This document shows, in pieces, positions 1 to 6,295 of a stretch of 7,766 nt of DNA. A program made the translations under genes and the position numbers. The notes under the pieces were generated by a model. The model had not been told where the DNA came from. It ran no database searches and saw only the letters and a program-made list of their open reading frames with translations. Location: contig JAAAOH010000048.1 in NCBI GenBank assembly GCA_009908925.1, forward strand, positions 1 through 7,766, written 5' to 3'. Each line of letters starts with the position of its first letter. Position 1 is the stretch's first letter. The DNA is from Spirochaetota bacterium. Its GTDB lineage: Bacteria > Spirochaetota > Spirochaetia > DSM-27196 > PWMO01.

Positions 1-537
1 AAAGTGGCGCCGGTATTCGCAGGTCTCGGCGACAAAGAACTCCTGCCCGCCGGAGTAAGTGGACATCCCGTCGAAGTCCGCGGCCGCACTGCCCACGAGC
101 ACTGCACCGGGGAGGCCGAGACGCTTCACGAGGCTGCCGATCATCGCGGTCGTCGTGGTCTTCCCGTGCACCCCGGAAACCCCCAGTGCGGGTCGCCCGA
201 GGGAGAGCTCTCCGAGCGCCTCGGTATAAGTGAAGCGGGGAATCCCCCGATCGCGGGCCGCGGTCAGCTGGGGATTGCTCTCCGGATCGTAGGCGGCGGA
301 GTAGATAACGATGCTTGTATCAGCGGGAAGCGCCTCCGCCTCGAAGCCCACATGGACGGGGACGCCGAGACGCTCGAGGATGGCGTCGGTGTAGAACACT
401 TCCGCGGTGTCCGAGCCGGAGACCCGGGCGCCCGCCCGATGGAGCACCTCGGTCAGCGCGGTCATGCCGGTGCCCTTGATGCCGACCATGAACGCCGACA
501 CGTCCTCGAGTTGCGCGGGGAATCGATGGGCACCCAT
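1..537 (-). CDS. murC: UDP-N-acetylmuramate--L-alanine ligase (MurC), N-terminal part; runs off the left edge
   Basis: This is the first 179 codons of a Mur ligase that joins L-alanine to UDP-N-acetylmuramic acid in the cytoplasm, the first peptide-adding step of peptidoglycan synthesis. Visible parts are the N-terminal Rossmann-like domain with the glycine-rich loop GIKGTGM (residues 19-25), then the ATP-binding P-loop GVHGKTTTTAM (about 122-132), which is of the MurC/Mpl type. The segment ends in AETCEYRRHF (170-179), a variant of the region after the P-loop; I associate it with spirochaete MurC, from memory. ATG at 537 is chosen because an AGGA lies about 8-9 bases upstream; an in-frame ATG at 546 is possible but less well placed. 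The gene follows the substrate-binding protein gene by about 32 bases on the same strand, so it may be the last part of the chemotaxis operon. Mpl is the main alternative; the missing C-terminal half would decide. Confidence 0.88.
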   Translation of the reverse strand, partial: MGAHRFPAQLEDVSAFMVGIKGTGMTALTEVLHRAGARVSGSDTAEVFYTDAILERLGVPVHVGFEAEALPADTSIVIYSAAYDPESNPQLTAARDRGIPRFTYTEALGELSLGRPALGVSGVHGKTTTTAMIGSLVKRLGLPGAVLVGSAAADFDGMSTYSGGQEFFVAETCEYRRHF

Positions 538-569
538 GGGCCACATCCTATCCAAAGCAGGGCGATTAT

Positions 570-1532
570 TCAACGAGGGCGCGTCGACCCGCTCCCTCGA
601 CCTGCTTCCTGGACCGGCGGAAGGTAGGAGTCACTGAACTCCGCGCCGTGCCCCTGGGCCCAGGAGAGAAGACCTTCCGATGCCGCCCATCGCGCATATG
701 GCAACAGGAGCTCCATGTCGTGACGCCCCCAGGCCTCGAGCGCCCACGCCGGAATGCAGGCTCTCACCGAGAGCTCGAGGGCCTCGGTCGCGACTTCCGC
801 CACGGCCCCGCCAAGCACCGCCCCGGCAAGCACCGCGGCGGCGCCGGCCGGATCGGCGGCGGCGGCCATGAATCCGCGATAGGTCGCGCGGAGGAAGGCC
901 CGGATGAGCTCCGGCTCCTTCTCCGCCCGGGCGCCGGAGAGGGCAAGCACGCGGTAGTGTGTGTACGGCGCACCGAGCTCCGGGGCCGTGTACCAGGCGA
1001 TATTCTCGCTCTCGGCTCGGGCGAGCACCCCGTTCCGGGCCCAGGGGTACCCCCACGCGGCGTGAAACGCCCCCGACGCTATCTCGAGGGGATCCGGATC
1101 GGCCAGGCTGTACTCGATGAGCTCCACCCGCGCCGGCTCGGCGGCATGCTCCCCCATCACCGTGAGAAGGAGCTGTTGCAGGCGGGCGGACTGCGGCACC
1201 GCTACACGCCTGCCCTCGAGGTCGATGAGCTTGTCCACCGGCGTGCGTCGATCGTAGATGAGGCTTTCGAAGGTGGTGTGGTTCACCGCGGCAACCGACT
1301 CAAGGTCTTCGCCCTGTTCCACCGCGAGCATGAGGCGGTACGGAGAGATGCAGATGACATCACGATCGCCCGCAGATTCGGGCGCCGCAGCACCGGGGGG
1401 CGCCGATTCGGAGCCCGCAATCTCGAGATCGATCCCCTCTTCCCGGTAGTAGCCGCGGGCCTGCCCCACGAAGTATCCCGCATCGTTCGCCCAGGGGGAG
1501 GCCGAGTCGAAGTCGAGTCTCAGTGGTGTCAT
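570..1532 (-). CDS. NMT1/THI5-like substrate-binding protein, apparently cytoplasmic
   Basis: A 320-residue protein with the layout of the NMT1/THI5 (ThiY-like) periplasmic-binding fold: an opening strand followed by DAGYFVGQARGYYREEGIDL (17-36), a YRLMLAVEQGEDLESV segment (65-80), LEGRRVAVPQ (105-114), AAWGYPW (158-164), a GFMAAAADPAGAA helix (220-232) and a C-terminal SDSYLPP (300-306). Family members bind small molecules such as pyrimidine precursors, usually for an ABC transporter; the ligand here cannot be read from sequence. Two oddities stand out. There is no signal peptide or lipobox: the protein starts directly with the first fold strand (MTPLRLDF). There is also no permease or ATPase gene nearby. 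Its ATG overlaps the CheW stop as ATGA and no strong ribosome site is seen, so translation is probably coupled to CheW. A short Ser/Ala/Pro-rich insert lies at 41-55. A role as an internal ligand sensor for chemotaxis is inference; a Thi5-like enzyme or a mislocated transport protein are alternatives. Confidence 0.78.
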   Translation of the reverse strand: MTPLRLDFDSASPWANDAGYFVGQARGYYREEGIDLEIAGSESAPPGAAAPESAGDRDVICISPYRLMLAVEQGEDLESVAAVNHTTFESLIYDRRTPVDKLIDLEGRRVAVPQSARLQQLLLTVMGEHAAEPARVELIEYSLADPDPLEIASGAFHAAWGYPWARNGVLARAESENIAWYTAPELGAPYTHYRVLALSGARAEKEPELIRAFLRATYRGFMAAAADPAGAAAVLAGAVLGGAVAEVATEALELSVRACIPAWALEAWGRHDMELLLPYARWAASEGLLSWAQGHGAEFSDSYLPPVQEAGRGSGSTRPR

Positions 1533-2161
1533 TCGCGGCCGCCCTGTCGTGCCGTCTCGAGCGCGTCGAAATCAGCGTCAAGCTGCTCCTTCGGCACGAG
1601 CGCACCGGGCTCGACCACGAGGAGAATGCGCTCGCCGAATCGTGCGAGCCCCTGTATGGCCGAGGCGTCCATGCTGCGGCCGATTGCCGGCGGCGGCTCG
1701 AGCGCCGCCTCGTCGAGATCGATCACACCCTCCACGGTATCGACGACGAGCCCCATCTGCAAGCGCTCCCCCGTATACTCGATGAGCACGACGAGAATGT
1801 GGCGTGCGGACGCCGGGTCGCCGGCCGAGTCATCATTGCCCGACTCATCGCCGGCCGAGTCATTCCCGGCCTCCATCCCGAAACGGCGTCTGAGCTCAAT
1901 GACGGGGATCAGGCTCCCGCGCACATTGATGATTCCGAGGAGGTAGTCCGGGCAGCGGGGCACGACCGTCACGGGCTGCCACTCGAGCACCTCCTCGACG
2001 TCTCCCACCGGCGCGGCGTAGTGCTCACCGGCGAGGCCGAACACGAGGTGCGTGCCGCCGCTGCTTTCGACCGCGCCGCCGCCGTCATCGGCGCCCGCGG
2101 TGCCGATGCCCGCCGCTCCGGTTTCGGCGAAGCCGCCGCGTACACCATCACCTTCACTCAT
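1529..2161 (-). CDS. cheW: Chemotaxis coupling protein CheW with acidic insert
   Basis: This 210-residue protein is longer than a usual CheW (about 150-170). The CheW fold spans about 37-188 and includes the hallmark GIINVRGSLIPVIELRRRFG (76-95), whose NVRG arginine belongs to the region that contacts CheA P5 and receptors in the family, and MGLVVDTVEGVIDL (136-149). CheW bridges CheA to methyl-accepting receptors in membrane arrays. Two parts are unusual: a Gly/Ala-rich N-terminal extension (1-36), and an acidic Gly/Ser/Asn/Asp insert (97-118) right after the conserved loop, built from roughly five-residue repeats. The start is well supported: ATG overlaps the CheA stop as ATGA and AGGAGGTG lies just upstream. 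It is followed by another ATGA overlap with the substrate-binding protein gene. Confidence 0.95.
   Translation of the reverse strand: MSEGDGVRGGFAETGAAGIGTAGADDGGGAVESSGGTHLVFGLAGEHYAAPVGDVEEVLEWQPVTVVPRCPDYLLGIINVRGSLIPVIELRRRFGMEAGNDSAGDESGNDDSAGDPASARHILVVLIEYTGERLQMGLVVDTVEGVIDLDEAALEPPPAIGRSMDASAIQGLARFGERILLVVEPGALVPKEQLDADFDALETARQGGRE
1808..1873 (-). repeat. Short tandem repeat encoding an acidic insert in CheW
   Basis: A 16-base unit TCGCCGGCCGAGTCAT (plus-strand reading) occurs at 1818-1833 and again at 1848-1863, a 30-base period, with a degenerate half-unit between. It encodes about four five-residue units rich in Gly, Asn, Asp and Ser (CheW residues about 99-118). It looks like an in-frame tandem expansion. 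Confidence 0.75.
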
Positions 2162-4269
2162 TCCTTCACCTCCTCCGCGCCGACGCGCACGAGGCGGTCC
2201 ACGTCGAGCATGAGCGCCGGCGTGCCGTCACCGAGGGTGACCGCGCCGGAGATGCCCTCCACGCGCTCGAACACCTTGCTCAGAGACTTGATGACGGTCT
2301 GATAGTTGTCGTGAATACTGTCGACGAGAAGGCCGATTTTCCGGTCGTCGTTGGAAACCACTACGAGCTGCGATTGCTCGAGATCCGCGGGGGCGAAGCC
2401 GAAGAACCGCCGCAGATCGAAGTACGGCAGGATCTCGCCGCGGAAATCGATGATGCGCTGGTCTGCGTTCCGCTTCATTGCCTGCATGTCGATGCACTCG
2501 ACGATGTAGGCTATGTTTATCAGATAGTAGCCGCCGGCGATCCGGGCAAGCAGTCCCTCGACGATGGCGAGGGTCAGCGGGATGCGAAGGCTCATGCGCG
2601 TGCCCTTCGCAGGGCGGCTTTCCACGCGCACCGTGCCGCCGAGTTTCTCGATGTTCTGCTTGACCACGTCCATCCCGACGCCCCGCCCGGAGACGTTCGT
2701 GGCCGCAGCCGCGGTGGAGAAGCCGGGGGAGAAGATGAGATCGAGCATCTGCTCCTCCGAGAGATCGGCATCCGCGGCAATGATGCCCCGCTCGGCCGCC
2801 TTCGCCCTGACCTTCTCCGCATCAATACCCTTTCCGTCGTCGGCCACCTCGATAACGACGTTCGTACCGGCGTAGTACGCCGCGAGACGCACCGTCCCCC
2901 GGGAATCCTTGCCCGCGGCACGGCGTTCCTCGGGTGTCTCGAGCCCGTGGTCGATGCTGTTTCGGATGATGTGGAGCAGCGGGTCCTTGAGGGAGTCGAT
3001 GACGTTCTTGTCGAGCTCGGTCTCGGAGCCCTCGATCTGCAGGGCCACCTCTTTGCCGAGGTCCTGCGCGAGGTCCCGCACCAGGCGGCGGAAACCGCTG
3101 AAGAGAATGTCCACCGGCACCATGTGCATGTCGATTGACAGGTCCCGCAGATCCCGCACCAGGGCTTCCATCTGCTCGCCCATGGCGATGAACTCCCGGT
3201 CCTCGCGGGACTCGGCCCGGTGGGTGAGATTCGCGTGCATGGAGACGAACTCGCCGACAAGGTTGACCAGCGAATCGAGCTTCTCGGTACTGACCTTGAT
3301 GGACGATGTAGTCTCGGTGACCTGCCGCTGCTCCCGCATGCGGCGGACGTACTGTTGCTCCTGCAGAGCGGACTCCACCCGCTCGGGCGTGATGTAGCCG
3401 CGCTGCACGAGCGTCTCGCCGAGGTAGTCGCGCGAGCCCATCGCCTGCTCGAGATCACCGGGGGCTATGTCGCCGCGCTCCACGAGTATCTCACCGAGCC
3501 GTTTGTAGGAGATGTCGGTGTCGAGGACACTGCCCTCGTCTATGAGCTGCACGCGGACCTCGGAGTTCCCCTCCACGAAGATGAATACGTCGCGGATGGC
3601 GTTCTCCCCGGCTCTGCTCGTGAGGACGATGTCCCAGGAGATGTAGCACGCCTCGGGATCCATGGAACCGAGGCTCGGCACGCGGTCGGTGAAGCCCATC
3701 ACCAGCGCCGATCCGAGCTCTGCGAGCTCCTTGATAAGCAGCAGCGGATTGGTGCCGGTTCGATAGAGATCCTCTCCCGGCACGAAGGTCACGCGGTAGG
3801 TGCGCTCCTCGGCCTCCGCAACGAGGCCGGCCGGGGTGGCGGCTGCGGCCGTGGTCGCCGGCCCTTCGGCCGGTTCGGTCGCGGCTGCCCCGCCGGCCGC
3901 GAGGAGCCGTCTTTCGAGCTCCGCGCCCTCCTCGAGCAGTCCCTCCGCGGCCGCGTCCCCGGTCGCGAGCAGCGCGCCGATATGGTCCTTGGCCTGCAGT
4001 CCGAGCTCAACGAGCTCAGGCGAGACCGGCGCCTCCCCGTCGCGCACGCGGGCAAAGACGCTTTCTACGGTATGGGCGAAGGACACGAGCTGATCGAGGT
4101 CGAACATGTTGCCCGAGCCCTTGATGGTGTGAAGGCTGCGGAAGGCGCTGTCGACGGAGTCGGTGTCTGCCGGATCATCCTCGAGCTGCATGAGCGCGCG
4201 CTCGAGCTCGGCGAGGAGCTCGCGGGCCTCTTCGCGAAATGTCTCGAGCGGATCGTCGTGGACCTTCAT
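2158..4269 (-). CDS. cheA: Chemotaxis histidine kinase CheA
   Basis: A 703-residue CheA. Domains in order: an Hpt/P1 domain at about 8-125 with the phospho-accepting His47 in LHTIKGSG; an Ala/Thr/Pro-rich linker at 122-152; a P2-position domain at 157-245 that does not look like the enteric CheY-binding P2; a pair of LGE-type repeats at 256-305; the P3 dimerisation helices at about 321-385; a P4 ATPase with N-box HIIRNSIDHG (433-442), G1 DDGKGI (477-482), F-box FSPGFST (513-519) and G2 GRGVGMDVV (528-536); and a CheW-like P5 at about 568-697. All catalytic motifs are intact, so it should be an active kinase for CheY. The start at MKVHDD is chosen because GGAGGA lies five bases upstream and the STAS gene stop precedes it by one base; the longer open frame to 4422 overlaps the STAS gene and is low-quality sequence. 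Confidence 0.97.
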   Translation of the reverse strand: MKVHDDPLETFREEARELLAELERALMQLEDDPADTDSVDSAFRSLHTIKGSGNMFDLDQLVSFAHTVESVFARVRDGEAPVSPELVELGLQAKDHIGALLATGDAAAEGLLEEGAELERRLLAAGGAAATEPAEGPATTAAAATPAGLVAEAEERTYRVTFVPGEDLYRTGTNPLLLIKELAELGSALVMGFTDRVPSLGSMDPEACYISWDIVLTSRAGENAIRDVFIFVEGNSEVRVQLIDEGSVLDTDISYKRLGEILVERGDIAPGDLEQAMGSRDYLGETLVQRGYITPERVESALQEQQYVRRMREQRQVTETTSSIKVSTEKLDSLVNLVGEFVSMHANLTHRAESREDREFIAMGEQMEALVRDLRDLSIDMHMVPVDILFSGFRRLVRDLAQDLGKEVALQIEGSETELDKNVIDSLKDPLLHIIRNSIDHGLETPEERRAAGKDSRGTVRLAAYYAGTNVVIEVADDGKGIDAEKVRAKAAERGIIAADADLSEEQMLDLIFSPGFSTAAAATNVSGRGVGMDVVKQNIEKLGGTVRVESRPAKGTRMSLRIPLTLAIVEGLLARIAGGYYLINIAYIVECIDMQAMKRNADQRIIDFRGEILPYFDLRRFFGFAPADLEQSQLVVVSNDDRKIGLLVDSIHDNYQTVIKSLSKVFERVEGISGAVTLGDGTPALMLDVDRLVRVGAEEVKE
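2167..2174 (-). promoter_or_regulatory. Strong ribosome binding site for cheW inside cheA
   Basis: AGGAGGTG on the minus strand, five bases before the cheW ATG and within the last codons of cheA. It supports independent plus coupled initiation at the ATGA overlap. Confidence 0.75.
3355..3504 (-). other. Tandem LGE-type repeats (MshEN/GspE-N-like) inside CheA
   Basis: CheA residues 256-305 hold two similar units, RLGEILVERGDIAPGDLEQA and YLGETLVQRGYITPERVESA, followed by LQEQQ. The pattern (R/Y)LGExLVxRGxIxPxxxExA matches the general look of the MshEN/GspE N-terminal repeats found in secretion and pilus ATPases, some of which bind cyclic di-GMP. The likeness is by eye, and ligand binding is inference. 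Confidence 0.5.
3535..3801 (-). other. Atypical P2-position domain of CheA
   Basis: CheA residues 157-245. The segment begins TYRVTFVPGEDLYRTGTNP, continues with an LIKELAELGSAL helix, then DPEACYISWDIVL and IRDVFIFVEG. I recall similar segments in CheA proteins of delta-proteobacteria and other non-enteric groups. It occupies the place where enteric CheA has its CheY/CheB-docking P2 domain. Whether it docks CheY here is not shown. Confidence 0.55.
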
Positions 4270-4270
4270 G

Positions 4271-4588
4271 TCAGTCCTCCGCTTCCCCGCCGAGAGGCTT
4301 GAGCCCGGCAAATCGGAAGAACTTCGCGAAGCGCTCCCCGTTCCCGCCGTATTCCACGGTGAACTCGATCCCGCGCTCCTCCGCGGTGCGTGCGGCTGCA
4401 TAGAGAAGCTGTGCGCCGGCAAGGTCGAACGAGCCGACCGCCGACACGTCTATCCGCAGCGCCCCGGACACCTGCTCGAAGGCATCCATCAGGGAGACGC
4501 GGATATCGGCGGACGTCTGGAAGGACAGCTCCTCTTCTATGAACAGCGTCGGCGGCGCAACGCCGGCGTCGAAACGGGGATTCGCCAT
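4271..4588 (-). CDS. Single-domain STAS protein (anti-sigma antagonist-like)
   Basis: A 105-residue protein consisting of one STAS domain: LRIDVSAVGSFDLAGAQLL (44-62) is the central strand and loop, followed by helix YAAARTAEERGI, strand EFTVEY and a C-terminal helix with RFAKFFRFAGL. STAS proteins act as switch partners of regulatory kinases and are known as small companions of cheA in some bacterial chemotaxis operons. In SpoIIAA-type members the loop reads D-S-S-G with a phosphorylated serine; here it reads D55-L-A-G, so that serine is absent. It sits between cheY (16-base gap) and cheA (one-base gap), suggesting a role with the CheA signalling unit. The partner is unknown. Start ATG at 4588 is the first methionine after the cheY stop; its ribosome site is weak. 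Confidence 0.85.
   Translation of the reverse strand: MANPRFDAGVAPPTLFIEEELSFQTSADIRVSLMDAFEQVSGALRIDVSAVGSFDLAGAQLLYAAARTAEERGIEFTVEYGGNGERFAKFFRFAGLKPLGGEAED
4275..4280 (-). promoter_or_regulatory. Ribosome binding site fixing the cheA start
   Basis: GGAGGA on the minus strand, five bases before ATG 4269 and inside the end of the STAS gene. It selects the MKVHDD start over the upstream in-frame codons. Confidence 0.75.
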
Positions 4589-4604
4589 ACGGACCTGATA
4601 CCTC

Positions 4605-4979
4605 TCAGAAGTCGACGCTGTCGGATATCTTCTTGACGGTGGCGAGGAGACCTTCCCTATCGAAGGGCTTCGTCATCCAGGCGGTGGCACCCGCCTCCCG
4701 GCCCTGCTGTTTCTTCTCTGCCTCGGACTCCGTAGTCAGCATGAGAATCGGAACGGACCTGGCCACCTCACCCTCGCGAATGGAACGGATGACCTCGATG
4801 CCGTTCATGCCCGGCATATTGAAGTCGGTAATCACCAGATCTATATCCGGAGTCAGCTTCTCCAGGCCTTCGGCGCCGTTGCTCGCCTGCACGACCTCGT
4901 AGCCGGCTCCGCCCAGGATGAGTGAGGTCATCTGACGCATCGAAACGGAATCATCAATGTAGAGTACTTTCCTGGACAT
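4605..4979 (-). CDS. cheY: Chemotaxis response regulator CheY
   Basis: A 124-residue stand-alone receiver domain, the usual CheY size. Key residues are visible: acidic pair D9-D10 in LYIDDS, phosphorylation site D52 in VITDFNMPGMNG, switch Thr82/83 in LMLTTES, and Lys104 in WMTKPF. Phosphorylated by CheA, it would bind the flagellar switch to change rotation. The start MSRKVLYIDD fits the fold exactly. A GGAGG lies about 10 bases upstream within the end of the preceding gene, whose TGA is two bases before this ATG, so translation is probably coupled. The open frame extends further upstream but that part overlaps the preceding gene. Context next to CheA supports CheY over a generic receiver. 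Confidence 0.93.
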   Translation of the reverse strand: MSRKVLYIDDSVSMRQMTSLILGGAGYEVVQASNGAEGLEKLTPDIDLVITDFNMPGMNGIEVIRSIREGEVARSVPILMLTTESEAEKKQQGREAGATAWMTKPFDREGLLATVKKISDSVDF

Positions 4980-4981
4980 CT

Positions 4982-6235
4982 TCAGGATGCCTCCTTCACG
5001 GGGAGAGTGATCGTGACCTTGGTGAAGGTCTCCGGGGTATCGCCGGTGTAGTCCACGCCGTTCTCGGCCCTTACCCACGCGTCCTGTCGACGAAGCAGCT
5101 GCCGCACGACGTAGAGACCCGTGCCGTCGCTCCACTCCTCCCCCTCTATGTTCACGGGGAAGGCCTCGATGGTATAAAACAGGTCGAAGACGAGCTCGGT
5201 GTAGTCGTAGGGTATACCGAAGATGCGGTTCCCTTCCCGGTCGCAAGCCTGCGCCGTGGTGGGCATGTTCCTGACACAGATGTCGAGGCCGCCACTGCGG
5301 GAGTCGCGACACGGTTCAAATATCAGCAGAATGCGGGAGTCCTCCGGCGAGTATTTCACCGCGTTGAACACGAGCTCGGCCGCGATACGGCGCGTGTAGT
5401 CCATATCGACCTCGACGACGCCGTCGAGCCCCTCGGTGTCGATCATCGAATAGTAGGTGCGCCGATGGGTGGCGGCCAGCCCGCCGAGCACCTCTCTCAT
5501 GTGAGCGTCAATGGCTCGCACGAAGTCCGCCACCGGCACCGGCTTGCGGTCGAGCTCCAGTTCATCGAGCCCGCTGATGAAGCTGATGTAGTCGAAGACC
5601 TGCTTCTGACCGCGCCCGGCCTGAAGAATCATCTCGATGAGCTCCCTGCTAAGCTCGATGGTCTCGCCCTCCTCTGAGTCCATCTGCTGCTCGAGCAGAT
5701 CAACCCACAGAAAACCGCCGGCCTGATTGATGGTGCGGGAGAGAAGGTTGATCATCTGCTCGGTCTGATGGATGTCCTTGGAGGCGTAGAGCAACCGCCA
5801 GTTGACCAGTTTCTGCCGCTCCATCTCGAAGAGCTCGCGCTCGCGCTCGGCCTGGCGGACCGTACGCTCGTTCTGCTTATCGCGGAGATTCTTCTCTATG
5901 CGAAACAGCAGAACTTCCGGCACGATCGGCTTGGTGATGTGATCGTCAGCGCCGGTCTTGACCAGATCTATGGCAAGCTGGATGTCGGTGTTCGCGGTAA
6001 GAAACACGAACGGCGTCTCGCTGTCCCGACGCCGAACGGTCTTGAGAAACTCATCCCCGTTCATGCCGGGCATGAAAAAGTCGGACAGGATGAGATCGTA
6101 GGCCGCCGGCTCGAAAAGCTCTGAAGCCTCGACCGCCGATTCGTAGGCATGCACCGCATAACCTTCGGATCGTAGTGTCTCTTCGATGATCGCGAGGCTG
6201 GTTACATCGTCGTCAACTACAAGGATCTCGCTCAC
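4982..6235 (-). CDS. Response regulator receiver fused to a GHKL-type ATPase domain, no clear phospho-histidine
   Basis: A 417-residue protein and first gene of the operon. Residues 1-115 form a receiver with acidic residues D8-D10, phosphorylation site D52 in ILSDFFMPGMNG, T80 and K102 (ITKPI). A charged, probably coiled-coil linker follows (about 116-143), then a helical region (148-230) in the place of a HisKA domain. The C-terminal half (about 280-413) resembles a histidine-kinase ATPase: N-box ELVFNAVKYSP (287-297) and a G2-like GTGLYVVRQLL (371-381). The G1 box (expected DxGxG) is degenerate, reading VRNMPTT (321-327), and no H-box histidine is evident. It may be a receiver-controlled regulator rather than an autokinase (inference). 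GTG at 6235 is preferred over ATG at 6262 because GGAGGG lies 11 bases upstream, the receiver begins there (SEILVVDD), and the promoter candidate would start transcription near 6262. Confidence 0.85.
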   Translation of the reverse strand: MSEILVVDDDVTSLAIIEETLRSEGYAVHAYESAVEASELFEPAAYDLILSDFFMPGMNGDEFLKTVRRRDSETPFVFLTANTDIQLAIDLVKTGADDHITKPIVPEVLLFRIEKNLRDKQNERTVRQAERERELFEMERQKLVNWRLLYASKDIHQTEQMINLLSRTINQAGGFLWVDLLEQQMDSEEGETIELSRELIEMILQAGRGQKQVFDYISFISGLDELELDRKPVPVADFVRAIDAHMREVLGGLAATHRRTYYSMIDTEGLDGVVEVDMDYTRRIAAELVFNAVKYSPEDSRILLIFEPCRDSRSGGLDICVRNMPTTAQACDREGNRIFGIPYDYTELVFDLFYTIEAFPVNIEGEEWSDGTGLYVVRQLLRRQDAWVRAENGVDYTGDTPETFTKVTITLPVKEAS

Positions 6236-6246
6236 AGGTCTGTGCT

Positions 6247-6252
6247 CCCTCC
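6247..6252 (-). promoter_or_regulatory. Ribosome binding site fixing the GTG start of the receiver-ATPase gene
   Basis: GGAGGG on the minus strand, 11 bases before GTG 6235. The alternative ATG at 6262 has no comparable site, so this decides the start, although the spacing is on the long side. Confidence 0.65.
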
Positions 6253-6267
6253 GCAGAAACATACCCG

Positions 6268-6295
6268 ATAGCGGCCCCGGAGGTAAAGATGTTTA
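6268..6295 (-). promoter_or_regulatory. Candidate sigma-28 (FliA/SigD)-type promoter of the chemotaxis operon
   Basis: On the minus strand TAAACATC (6295-6288) is followed after 12 bases by GCCGCTAT (6275-6268). The family consensus is TAAA, 15 bases, then GCCGATAA/T. Here TAAA is perfect, the -10 box matches at most positions, and the spacer is one base longer than ideal. Transcription would begin near 6260, a few bases before the ribosome site and about 25 bases before the GTG start. Motility and chemotaxis operons are common targets of this sigma factor. The match is by eye. Confidence 0.4.

Noticed and set aside
1533..1570. Riboswitch or signal peptide upstream of the THI5-like gene
   Set aside because: The gene overlaps the cheW stop codon, so there is no leader to hold a TPP-type riboswitch, and the upstream bases are cheW coding sequence.
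648..1946. Long plus-strand open frame of 432 codons across the binding-protein and cheW genes
   Set aside because: It is antisense to two well-recognised minus-strand genes, its translation is Arg/Gly/Pro-rich with no family likeness, and GC-rich DNA commonly leaves such frames open.
2311..4302. Two long plus-strand open frames antisense to cheA (2311-3138 and 3220-4302)
   Set aside because: cheA is complete and conserved on the minus strand; the antisense translations show no recognisable motif.
4270..4422. Upstream extension of cheA to 4422
   Set aside because: The extra 51 residues overlap the STAS gene, are Ser/Arg-rich without fold features, and the ribosome site and Hpt start favour 4269.
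4980..5312. Upstream extension of the cheY open frame
   Set aside because: The added residues are the out-of-frame reading of the receiver-ATPase gene; the receiver fold starts at MSRKVLYIDD.
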